Assembly: GCA_005880395.1 (NCBI GenBank)
Contig: VBHQ01000010.1
Coordinates: 1-32,116, forward strand
Length of the DNA stretch: 32,116 bases
Origin: Chloroflexota bacterium
GTDB taxonomy: Bacteria; Chloroflexota; Dormibacteria; CF-121
Direction: 5' to 3'
Below are positions 16,464 to 23,472 of the stretch, piece after piece (position 1 is the stretch's first letter; every line of letters starts with the position of its first letter). The translations under genes were made by a program, and so were the position numbers. The notes beneath the pieces are model-generated. The model saw nothing but the letters and a program-made list of their open reading frames with translations, made no database searches and had not been told where the DNA came from.

Positions 16464-17702
16464 TCAGGCAGACGTCCATTCGGGATTCTCGGCTGGCAGA
16501 TTCCTTACCTCCGGAATCGCCAGCACCACTGCGGTCGACAACACGATCCAGGCGAATGCTGCAATCAGCGTCGGCCGCAAGCCGAATGCAGCGGCGGCGG
16601 AGGCGGCCACGACAAAGCCGAACGGCTGCAGCCCTCCGGACATCACCCAATCGATCGAGGCCACGCGGGACAACGACTCCGACGGAATGTGCTGCTGCAC
16701 CGTGGTCTCGAATAAGGTGTTGAAGAACGTGAGCCCGAAGCCGGCACCTACCGCCGCCACGGCAATCGCGGCAGTGCCTGCCGGACCGGCCAGGAGCAGC
16801 GGCGGCACGCCCAGCAAAACGAGTGGCGGAACCGCGGCAAGCAGCGGACGGGTCGGCCGAAAGCGCAGCAGCGCCACGCCGCCCAGGACCGCGCCGAATC
16901 CAAAGGCCGCGATGATCGTCGCCCAGGCGGGCGCCCCACCGAGCGAGCGGGCTGCGACAATCGGCCCCAGCACGAAGAATGGGGCGAGCACGGCGAAGCT
17001 GCCCAGCGCCGAGTACAGGCCGTCGACCCATAGCCAGGTCCGCGAACGAAAAACTCGCCAGCCTTCAACAAGGTCGCGAAGGAACGACCCGGCTTGACTC
17101 CTGGTGACCTGGACGGCGCGGATCTGCCAGACGAAGAAGGCGCTGATCAGGAAGGTCGTGGCGTCGACGGCGAGCGCCCATCCCGCACCGACGGTGACCA
17201 CCAGCAGACCGGCGACGACCGGACCAAGTACGGAGAACGTGCTGGTGGTCAGCGAGATGAGGGCGTTCGCCTGCTGCAGACGCGGGCGTGAGACCGTGTC
17301 TGGCACAAACCCGGTCGAGGTCGGCCGGAAGAAGGCATCGCCGATGCCATAGACAAAGATCAGGCCGATAAGTTCGGCCAGAGTTGCCATGCGGGCGATC
17401 AGCAGGATCGCCATAGCCGCTTCGGCAACGAAGCGAACCAGGTCAGACGCGATCATGACCCGCTTTCGTGGGATTCGATCAGCGATTACGCCCGCAATTA
17501 GCAGGAAGATCACGAGCGAGACCGACCGGCTCGCCAGCACGAACCCGAGACCTGTGGGAGATCGATCGACGGAGAGCACAGCAAAGGGCAAGGCCACTGG
17601 AAGCAGACCGTCCCCAAATAGCGAAAAGGCGCGGGCGATGTAGAGAAACCGGAACTCGCGTTCGTTGAGCGCGCCAAGGCTCCGCTCGAATCGAGTCAAC
17701 AT
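16464..17702 (-). CDS. MFS transporter (MFS_3, enterobactin exporter-like)
   Basis: This 412-residue protein has about 12 hydrophobic segments. The major facilitator signature in the loop between helices 2 and 3 is clear: GVIADRIPRKRVMIASDL. The order ALNEREFRFLYIARAFSLFGDGLLPVALPFAV...PTGLGFVLASRSVSLVIF matches the MFS_3 group of exporters, proton-driven and often for drugs or siderophores. The substrate is unknown. The ATG at 17702 has AAAGGGG about 8 bases upstream; a TTG at 17723 overlapping the LysE stop is the alternative. It is the second gene of a two-exporter operon with the LysE gene. Confidence 0.88.
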   Translation of the reverse strand: MLTRFERSLGALNEREFRFLYIARAFSLFGDGLLPVALPFAVLSVDRSPTGLGFVLASRSVSLVIFLLIAGVIADRIPRKRVMIASDLVRFVAEAAMAILLIARMATLAELIGLIFVYGIGDAFFRPTSTGFVPDTVSRPRLQQANALISLTTSTFSVLGPVVAGLLVVTVGAGWALAVDATTFLISAFFVWQIRAVQVTRSQAGSFLRDLVEGWRVFRSRTWLWVDGLYSALGSFAVLAPFFVLGPIVAARSLGGAPAWATIIAAFGFGAVLGGVALLRFRPTRPLLAAVPPLVLLGVPPLLLAGPAGTAAIAVAAVGAGFGLTFFNTLFETTVQQHIPSESLSRVASIDWVMSGGLQPFGFVVAASAAAAFGLRPTLIAAFAWIVLSTAVVLAIPEVRNLPAENPEWTSA

Positions 17703-17719
17703 CGCGCGGGCCCCTTTCT

Positions 17720-18343
17720 TCAACGCTTCTCGAAGGCGAGGCGAGCCGCAAATCCGATGAAGACGGTGCCCGTTCCGATTTCAAGTCCCCGCCGAACCGT
17801 TCGCCGGGCGATCAGATGGCGGATTCGGCCGGCCATCACTCCCACGCTCCCGTCAATGACGAATTCGAAGGCCAGGAACACCAGGCCGAGAACCAGGAAC
17901 TGTGCCCACACATGGCCGAGCCGCGGGTCGATGAACTGCGGCAAAAACGCGATCGTGAAGGTGATCATCTTCGGATTGCTGAGGTTGGTTAGCACGCCTT
18001 GGATGTACACGTGCCCGGCGCGGCCCTCCGTTGACGACGTTCCGGCTGGACTCAGGCTGCCGTGACTGCGGATGGTCTGAATCCCCATGTACAGGAGGTA
18101 GAGGGCGCCAACCGCTCGTACCACCGTAAAGGCGGGCGGCAAAGCAAGAAAGAGCGCCGACAGGCCGGTCGCTGCCACCGTGATGTGAACCGCTTCGCCG
18201 GTGGCAACGCCCGAAGTCGCCAAGAGCGCGAACCTTCGACCTCCGGCTAGGCCTTTGGCGAGGACAAACAGCATGTCGGGCCCCGGGATGACCATCGCGA
18301 CAGTAGTCGTAACCAGGAAGGCGATGAGAAGTCGGGAGTTCAC
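17720..18343 (-). CDS. LysE/RhtB family amino acid exporter
   Basis: This 207-residue protein has about six hydrophobic segments and the LysE signature near the N-terminus: VAMVIPGPDMLFVLAKGLAGGRRFALLATSGVATGEAVHITVAATGLSALF. It also has the mid-protein GVLTNLSNPKMITFTIAFLPQFID found in the family. It should export an amino acid or derivative from the cytoplasm. It starts at a GTG at 18343 with an AGAGG about 8 bases upstream and is followed by the MFS exporter gene. Confidence 0.92.
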   Translation of the reverse strand: MNSRLLIAFLVTTTVAMVIPGPDMLFVLAKGLAGGRRFALLATSGVATGEAVHITVAATGLSALFLALPPAFTVVRAVGALYLLYMGIQTIRSHGSLSPAGTSSTEGRAGHVYIQGVLTNLSNPKMITFTIAFLPQFIDPRLGHVWAQFLVLGLVFLAFEFVIDGSVGVMAGRIRHLIARRTVRRGLEIGTGTVFIGFAARLAFEKR

Positions 18344-18347
18344 GACC

Positions 18348-18377
18348 GTAACCTCTTTTAGAGTCTACACCGGTTAC
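18348..18377. promoter_or_regulatory. Inverted-repeat element before the LysE gene
   Basis: GTAACC (18348-18353) and GGTTAC (18372-18377) form 6-bp arms around an 18-bp spacer that itself holds CTCT-ttt-AGAG. It covers the LysE ribosome-binding region and could be an operator or a leader hairpin. No regulator gene is adjacent. Confidence 0.3.
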
Positions 18378-18668
18378 ATCACGGTCCGGATGGGTTTTGC
18401 AGCCGCGGACATCCCGGCGGTGCGCGAGGAGCTCATCCGCCGAGGGCTCAACCCATCTCGGAGATCGATGGCGCGGAGTCCGGCTCACGAACCCCTGGTG
18501 CTACCTCAGCGATCTAAGGGCAACGTCTTCGAGCGATCAGAATCGTCGCGCGTGGCGCACGGGGTTGATTGCATCTTAAAGGCTGTTACCTTAGCGTTCG
18601 GTTATCAACGGTAGCCTTCGAATGAAAAGGCGTCACAACGGCCGCCGGGGTTGGCCGCTGGAGGTAAT
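18378..18668. other. Intergenic stretch between the LysE and CobQ genes
   Basis: Together with the preceding inverted repeat this makes 325 bases without a convincing gene. Short open frames on both strands have no recognisable domain and poor starts. An imperfect hairpin, AAGGCT...AGCCTT with an ACC/GGT inner pair, lies at 18579-18618, about 50 bases before CobQ. No cobalamin-riboswitch B12 box is visible to me. A CobQ promoter probably lies here but is not clear. Confidence 0.4.
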
Positions 18669-20081
18669 GTGCCTGCGCTGATGGTCCAGGGGACATCGAG
18701 TTGGGCCGGGAAAAGTTTGATGACGACCGCGATCTGCCGGCATCTTGCCCGGAAAGGCCTTCGCGTGGCGCCGTTCAAGGCGCAGAACATGTCGAATAAC
18801 GCCCGGGTTGTCAATGGGGGCGAGATCGGCGTGGCCCAGTATCTGCAGGCTATTGCCGCACGCACCGAGCCGGATGTCCGGATGAACCCCATTCTTGTCA
18901 AGCCTGAGGGAATGACGAGGAGTCAAGTTGTGGTTCTGGGTAAGCCGGATCAAGCCGTCAGCGCGCTTCCGTGGCGTGATCGCGCTCCACACCTATGGCC
19001 GGCCGTCATTGCATCGCTGCGCGCCCTGCTCGCGGAGTACGAGGTCGTTGTTCTCGAAGGCGCCGGCAGTCCAGCCGAGATCAACCTAATGGACTGCGAT
19101 CTGACGAATATTCGCGCGGCCACTCAAGCAGACGCGTCGGTGCTGCTTGTCGCTGACATCGATCGCGGCGGTGCGTTCGCGCATCTGTATGGAACTTGGG
19201 GCCTGCTTCCTGATGAGGCGCGCCGCCGACTTAAAGGCTTCATTCTCAACAAGTTCCGGGGAGATCCGGCATTGCTGGTCCCCGCCCCTGAGCGACTGAC
19301 GGCGATGACGGGCATCCCGGTCGTGGGTGTCGTCCCCTACTTCGAGCATCACCTGCCCGACGAGGATGGCGCCGCAACACCAATTAGTGACGGCACCCCC
19401 GCGACCGTCGTCGCCGTCATTCGCTACCCGTTTGCCTCCAACCTCGATGAGTTCAAGGCATTGGAGCAGGTTGCGCTGCTTCGATGGGCGCGATCCGCGG
19501 TCGACCTGGAGGGCGCCCGCCTCCTGGTACTGCCGGGGTCAAAGCACGTCGCCAGCGATCTGGCGTGGCTAAGATCGGTTGGTCTCGATAGTGCGGTTGC
19601 TGCGAAGGCACGAGTAGGAGTACGTGTGCTCGGCGTGTGTGGTGGGCTGCAGATGCTCGGACAGAGGCTGCATGACCCATATCGGGTCGATGGAGCCGGC
19701 GATGGCCTCGCTCTGCTCGCTGTGGAGACGACCTTCGAGCGTGAGAAGCTCACCAGACGTGCCACCATTCGATTTGCCTCGGGACTCCCTGTGCCTTGGA
19801 GTGAGCTGTCCAACAGAGCCGTAAATGGCTACGAGATTCGTCATGGCCGCACCGTTGCGAAAGGTGCGACGCGCATGGCAGCCACAGATGGGCTCGGGTG
19901 GATCGAGGGGCCGGTGCTCGGCCTCACGGTGCATGGCGTTCTCGAGAGCCCAGAAATTCTGATCGCGCTCTTCGGGCGGGCACCGGCGTACTCGCTCGAC
20001 GCAACGATCGATCGGCTCACTGATGTCGTAATGCGAAACATCGACGCGCGCTTTATCGAAGAGTTGGTCGGCTGCGCATGA
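18669..20081 (+). CDS. cobQ: Cobyric acid synthase CobQ/CbiP
   Basis: This 470-residue enzyme should amidate four peripheral carboxylates of adenosylcobyrinic acid a,c-diamide using glutamine and ATP, a late step of B12 synthesis. The N-terminal dethiobiotin-synthetase-like half has the P-loop GTSSWAGKS, FKAQNMSNNA, VLEGAGSPAEINL, LVADIDRGGAFAHLYGT and LNKFRGD. The C-terminal triad glutaminase has LGVCGGLQMLG with nucleophile C324, and NGYEIRHGRT. The GTG at 18669 is chosen for its GGAGGT a few bases upstream and because the family begins just before the ALMVQGTSS strand; TTG 18651 is possible. No other cob gene is in the window, but the downstream gene carries a corrinoid adenosyltransferase, so the locus is cobalamin-linked. 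Confidence 0.95.
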   Translation: MPALMVQGTSSWAGKSLMTTAICRHLARKGLRVAPFKAQNMSNNARVVNGGEIGVAQYLQAIAARTEPDVRMNPILVKPEGMTRSQVVVLGKPDQAVSALPWRDRAPHLWPAVIASLRALLAEYEVVVLEGAGSPAEINLMDCDLTNIRAATQADASVLLVADIDRGGAFAHLYGTWGLLPDEARRRLKGFILNKFRGDPALLVPAPERLTAMTGIPVVGVVPYFEHHLPDEDGAATPISDGTPATVVAVIRYPFASNLDEFKALEQVALLRWARSAVDLEGARLLVLPGSKHVASDLAWLRSVGLDSAVAAKARVGVRVLGVCGGLQMLGQRLHDPYRVDGAGDGLALLAVETTFEREKLTRRATIRFASGLPVPWSELSNRAVNGYEIRHGRTVAKGATRMAATDGLGWIEGPVLGLTVHGVLESPEILIALFGRAPAYSLDATIDRLTDVVMRNIDARFIEELVGCA

Positions 20082-20157
20082 CCATCCGAGTATGGGTGAA
20101 GCGTTTACCTTTGAGAATCGCCCACCGATCCGCAGCGGCCGAGTGTCGATTTTGGGC

Positions 20158-20188
20158 TTGCAGCTGACGTAACGTCAGGGTCTAGAGT
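20158..20188 (+). promoter_or_regulatory. MerR-type promoter with operator in a 19-bp spacer
   Basis: -35 TTGCAG (20158-20163) and -10 TAGAGT (20183-20188) are separated by 19 bp instead of 17. The spacer holds a perfect inverted repeat, CTGACGT-a-ACGTCAG (20164-20178). This is the hallmark of promoters that MerR-family activators untwist. The predicted transcription start, about 7 bases past the -10, falls on or beside the GTG at 20195, so the mRNA should be leaderless or nearly so. The adjacent MerR-family gene is the obvious regulator (autoregulation). Confidence 0.8.
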
Positions 20189-20194
20189 CGACGC

Positions 20195-21163
20195 GTGTCA
20201 ACTGACGGTCGTGCATGGGCGATTGGCGAGCTGGCGAATGCAACTGGTGTGACCGTGCGGACGCTCCGATACTACGACCAGCTCGGGTTGCTGAGGCCGT
20301 CGAGTCGGTCCACGAGCGGTCATCGGCGCTACGGTACGTCCGACGTCGCTCGGCTCTACCGCATCCTCTCTTTCCGGTCGCTCGGCTTTTCACTCACGGC
20401 GATCGACGGGCTCCTCAACGAGGACGAACGCGAGGGAATGCTGCGTCTGGTGAGAGGTCAGCTTGAGCACGTCGTCCGGCAGCTTGCGCTTCATGAGGAC
20501 TTGCGCCGGCGCTTGACGACCCTAGTTGAGGCTCTGGAACAGGCCGAGACTCCCTCAACCGACGAGTTCATACGCATCATGGAGGTGATTACGATGACCG
20601 TGCATCTATCTCGCATCTATACGAGAACTGGCGACACCGGGGAAACTCATCTTGGCGACCGAAGAAGGGTACGGAAGACGGATCCGCGGATCGAGGCGTG
20701 CGGCGATGTTGACGAGCTGTCCTCGCAGATTGGCGTCGCGATCGCCAATGGTGGCCTTTCGCGCGGTTACGTTGCCTGGCTGGGCCGGATTCAGAACGAT
20801 CTCTATGACGTCGGCGCCGACCTTGCGGTTCCCAACGATGACGCGCAGGGTAAGACTCGGCTTCGAATCGCATCCGACTACGTCCGGTGGCTTGAGGAGG
20901 TATGCGACGAGGTCAACGCAACGCTCCAGCCCCTCAAGTCGTTCGTGCTTCCCGGTGGGACTCCAGGCGGGGCGCAGCTACACGTCTGCCGGACCGTCTG
21001 TCGGCGAGCCGAGCGTCACACGCTGCGGGTAGAAGACGCCAATCCTGAAGTGGTCCGTTATCTGAACCGGCTGTCTGACTTGCTGTTCATCCTCGGCCGC
21101 GCCGCCAACAGCGGAATCGATCCCCTGTGGGACCCTGGGCGGCACATCGCGGTCACAGCCTGA
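20195..21163 (+). CDS. MerR-family regulator fused to PduO-type cob(I)alamin adenosyltransferase
   Basis: The 322 residues form two complete modules. Residues 8-75 are a MerR winged helix-turn-helix (AIGELANATGVTVRTLRYYDQLGLLRPS...SGHRRYGTSDVARLYRILSFRSLGFSL), followed by a dimerisation helix to about 130. Residues 134-322 are a full PduO-type ATP:corrinoid adenosyltransferase: YTRTGDTGETHLGD, VRKTDPRIEACGDVDELSSQIG, NDLYDVGADLA, SFVLPGGTPGGAQLH, RTVCRRAER, YLNRLSDLLFILGR. All ATP- and corrinoid-site motifs look intact. The adenosyltransferase occupies the place of the ligand-binding domain of TipA-like MerR proteins, so it may act as an adenosylcobalamin or ATP sensor, an enzyme, or both. 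An internal ATG at 20594 with a strong GGAGGT could also give the enzyme alone. The GTG start fits the leaderless promoter. CobQ lies 113 bases upstream. Confidence 0.88.
   Translation: MSTDGRAWAIGELANATGVTVRTLRYYDQLGLLRPSSRSTSGHRRYGTSDVARLYRILSFRSLGFSLTAIDGLLNEDEREGMLRLVRGQLEHVVRQLALHEDLRRRLTTLVEALEQAETPSTDEFIRIMEVITMTVHLSRIYTRTGDTGETHLGDRRRVRKTDPRIEACGDVDELSSQIGVAIANGGLSRGYVAWLGRIQNDLYDVGADLAVPNDDAQGKTRLRIASDYVRWLEEVCDEVNATLQPLKSFVLPGGTPGGAQLHVCRTVCRRAERHTLRVEDANPEVVRYLNRLSDLLFILGRAANSGIDPLWDPGRHIAVTA
20581..20596 (+). promoter_or_regulatory. Internal ribosome-binding site and start for the adenosyltransferase domain
   Basis: GGAGGT (20581-20586) is followed after 7 bases by an in-frame ATG (20594-20596) at the exact N-terminal boundary of the PduO-type domain. 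It would yield a free 189-residue enzyme, the normal length for the family, besides the fusion. Confidence 0.5.
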
Positions 21164-21188
21164 GGCGCCAGTTTCGAGCGAGGAAACG

Positions 21189-22055
21189 GTGAAGCCGCAC
21201 GTAGAACACATCCACATTGCATCGATCGCTGGCCAACGCATGACGTCACTCCGAGAGGTGCAAGCGACGAGGGGGCGTGGCCTCGTCGGCGATCGCTACG
21301 CGAAAGGAATGGGCTTCTGGCGTGATGCCCGAGTGAGCCGAGACATCACCCTTATTGAAGGCGAAGTCGTCGAGACAGTTTCGGAGGCCCTCGGCCCTCT
21401 CGAGCAGGGGATTACTCGCCGAAATCTCACCACCCGCGGCGTGCGCTTGGATGGTCTCGTCGGTCGAACCTTTTGGATCGGTGACGTACTCGCCAAAGGG
21501 ACGCTTGCTTGCTTCCCCTGTCAGCACCTCGTCGAGGTTGCGGGCAGGGCGCTGCTCAGGCCGCTGGCGCGTCGTGGGGGCCTTCGTGCCGACCTTTTGT
21601 CAAGCGGTCAGATCCGGACCGGGGACACAATTTCCGTCGTCGCGGAGCAAGCGGGGGTCGGAGTCGTCGTAATCCGAGAGGATAAGGTCTTGATCGGGCA
21701 GAGGATTTCCGCACATGGCTTTGGCACGTGGTCGACCCCGGGCGGCAAACCCGGAGCGGGCGAGTCCCTTTACGACTGTGCCATTCGGGAACTCCGAGAA
21801 GAGACCGGGCTGCGCGGAACATCACCGCGGATCATCGCCGAAACAATTGACGGCTTCCCACAGAGCCGGGCTGTGTTTGCGACAACCTTCGTGCAAGTCG
21901 ACGCAGATGGCGGAGTGCCCTGTGCATTAGAGCCTCACAAGACTGCAGCCTGGCTTTGGGGGAGAGTGGATGAGCTGCCGACGCCACTCTTCGCCCCTGT
22001 CGCATCGCTGGTGGCGAGTGGAGGCCTACAAAGTTTGGTGGCGCAACCTGACTGA
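21189..22055 (+). CDS. MOSC domain-Nudix hydrolase fusion
   Basis: Of 288 residues, about 1-155 are a MOSC domain (GLVGDRYAKGMGFWRD, TLIEGEVVE, RRNLTTRGVRLDGLVGRTFWIGDVLAKG, with cysteines in ACFPCQHL). About 157-288 are a Nudix hydrolase with the complete box GKPGAGESLYDCAIRELREETGL, matching GX5EX7REUXEEXGU. MOSC domains bind or transfer sulfur in molybdenum-cofactor-related proteins; Nudix enzymes cleave nucleoside diphosphate-linked compounds. There is no internal start or ribosome site at the junction, so this is a real fusion. It starts at GTG 21189 with an AGGA upstream, 25 bases after the MerR-adenosyltransferase gene, and is probably in the same operon. The joint substrate is unknown. 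Confidence 0.87.
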   Translation: MKPHVEHIHIASIAGQRMTSLREVQATRGRGLVGDRYAKGMGFWRDARVSRDITLIEGEVVETVSEALGPLEQGITRRNLTTRGVRLDGLVGRTFWIGDVLAKGTLACFPCQHLVEVAGRALLRPLARRGGLRADLLSSGQIRTGDTISVVAEQAGVGVVVIREDKVLIGQRISAHGFGTWSTPGGKPGAGESLYDCAIRELREETGLRGTSPRIIAETIDGFPQSRAVFATTFVQVDADGGVPCALEPHKTAAWLWGRVDELPTPLFAPVASLVASGGLQSLVAQPD

Positions 22056-22069
22056 GAAGGAGGGTAACC

Positions 22070-22669
22070 GTGCTGATTGAAATCGCAGTGTTCGATGGCG
22101 TGGACGAGCTCGACATGATGGGACCGCTCGAGGTGCTCCGCAATGCAACCAAGATGGGAGCTCCGTTCAACGTTCGTCTCGTTACTGTCGATCGGCAGCC
22201 GATGATCCGAGGCGCCCATGGTCTCCAGATAGTTCCTGACGGAACAAGTGATCCAAAAGCTGACATCCTCCTCTTTCCGGGCGGCGGCTGGATCGACCGC
22301 AGCGACCAAGGCGTGCGGGCAGAGGTCAGCGGCGGACGCTGGTCTGCGCGCATCCAACAAGCCGCTTCATCGGGAACCCTTCTTGCTTCGGTATGCACGG
22401 GCGCCATGATGCTTGCCGCAGCTGGGCTGCTCACCAATCGCCGTGCAACCACTCATCATGGTGCCTGGAAAGATCTAGAGGCTGCCGGTGCACAGCTTGT
22501 TCGGGATCGAGTTGTCGATGACGGCGACCGCGTTACCGCAGGAGGAGTCACGAGCGGTATCGATCTAGGCCTCTACTTGGTTGAAAGGTTTGTCAGTCGT
22601 GAGATGGCCGAGCGAATCGCTGACGAACTCGAGTACCCAACGAGCACGTATGCCGGCCGCCTCAGCTGA
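22070..22669 (+). CDS. DJ-1/PfpI family protein
   Basis: This 199-residue protein of the class I glutamine amidotransferase-like superfamily has the nucleophile elbow SVCTGAMML with C109, a preceding LLFPGGG strand-turn, and the N-terminal DGVDELDMMGPLEVLRNA, whose acidic residues match the site in isocyanide hydratase-like members. RRATTHHGAWKDL follows the elbow as in that subgroup. Possible roles are isocyanide hydration, glyoxalase/deglycase activity or a sensor; no AraC-type DNA-binding domain is attached. It starts at GTG 22070, with GGAGGG 5-6 bases upstream, 14 bases after the MOSC-Nudix stop. Confidence 0.88.
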   Translation: MLIEIAVFDGVDELDMMGPLEVLRNATKMGAPFNVRLVTVDRQPMIRGAHGLQIVPDGTSDPKADILLFPGGGWIDRSDQGVRAEVSGGRWSARIQQAASSGTLLASVCTGAMMLAAAGLLTNRRATTHHGAWKDLEAAGAQLVRDRVVDDGDRVTAGGVTSGIDLGLYLVERFVSREMAERIADELEYPTSTYAGRLS

Positions 22670-22722
22670 TCGGGCGGTGGACGACGGTCGCCGCTCATAG
22701 CGCGTCCACAGCGCCGGCACCT

Positions 22723-23472
22723 TTGCGGGGCGCGCTCGTCCAATTCCTGGGATCAGGTGACGCATTCGGGAGCGGCGGCCGCTATCAGGCGTGCATCCGC
22801 GTGGTAATGGGCCGAAATACTGTATTGCTCGACTGTGGGGCCTCGTCGCTAATTGCAATGAAAGCGGCGAATGTCGACCCCGGGACGGTGGACGGCATCG
22901 TCATTACACATCTTCACGGTGATCATTTTGCCGGCGTCCCATTCTTGATCCTTGATGGGCAGTTTTCTCGGAGGCGGCGGAAGCTCACGATCGCAGGGCC
23001 CGTCGGGGTGCGGGCCCGAGTCGAGGCTGCTATGGAGATACTCTTCCCTGGCTCCACGTCCGTGGCTCGGCCATTCGAGATCCAGTGGCGCGAACTCAAA
23101 CCTCGACACGCTATCACGGTAGCGGGTTTTAGCGTGAACAGCTTCGAGGTGATCCATGCAAGCGGCGCGCCGGCTCTTGCATTGCGGCTCTCCGCTGACA
23201 CCACCACCATCGCATACTCGGGAGACACCGAGTGGACGGATGAGCTTATTGCAGCAGCTTCTAAAGCTGAGCTGTTCGTGTGCGAGGCATACGCGTTCGA
23301 CAAGGCCATCAAATACCACCTTAGCTACCGGACCTTGGCGGACCACTTGAAGGCCATCTCGGCTAAACGGGTCATCCTGACACACCTCGGGTCGGATCTC
23401 CTCGGCCACTTGGACGAGGTAGCCGCAGACGTCGCATACGACGGGTTGATGGTGACGATCGATGACGATTGA
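22723..23472 (+). CDS. Metallo-beta-lactamase fold hydrolase (RNase Z-like group)
   Basis: This 249-residue protein has the zinc motif THLHGDHFAG, preceded by VLLDCGAS. AYSGDTEW provides the bridging aspartate, and later histidines (YHLSYRT, LTHLGSD) complete the site. The N-terminus LVQFLGSGDAFGSGGRYQACI is typical of the RNase Z/AtsA-like group. No RNase Z exosite insertion is seen, so it is more likely a small-molecule hydrolase or phosphodiesterase. The TTG at 22723 is chosen because the fold starts right after it; no clear ribosome site is visible. Its end overlaps the next gene by 11 bases, so the two are coupled. Confidence 0.88.
   Translation: MRGALVQFLGSGDAFGSGGRYQACIRVVMGRNTVLLDCGASSLIAMKAANVDPGTVDGIVITHLHGDHFAGVPFLILDGQFSRRRRKLTIAGPVGVRARVEAAMEILFPGSTSVARPFEIQWRELKPRHAITVAGFSVNSFEVIHASGAPALALRLSADTTTIAYSGDTEWTDELIAAASKAELFVCEAYAFDKAIKYHLSYRTLADHLKAISAKRVILTHLGSDLLGHLDEVAADVAYDGLMVTIDDD

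Noticed and set aside
16117-17031. Long minus-strand frame with a basic C-terminal part after the MFS gene, possibly a recombinase remnant
   Set aside because: Most of it is the shadow of the MFS gene in another frame, and the remaining part (16294-16463) shows no recognisable motif.
18378-18668. Cobalamin riboswitch before CobQ
   Set aside because: No B12 box or other conserved core segment is visible; only a weak hairpin at 18579-18618.
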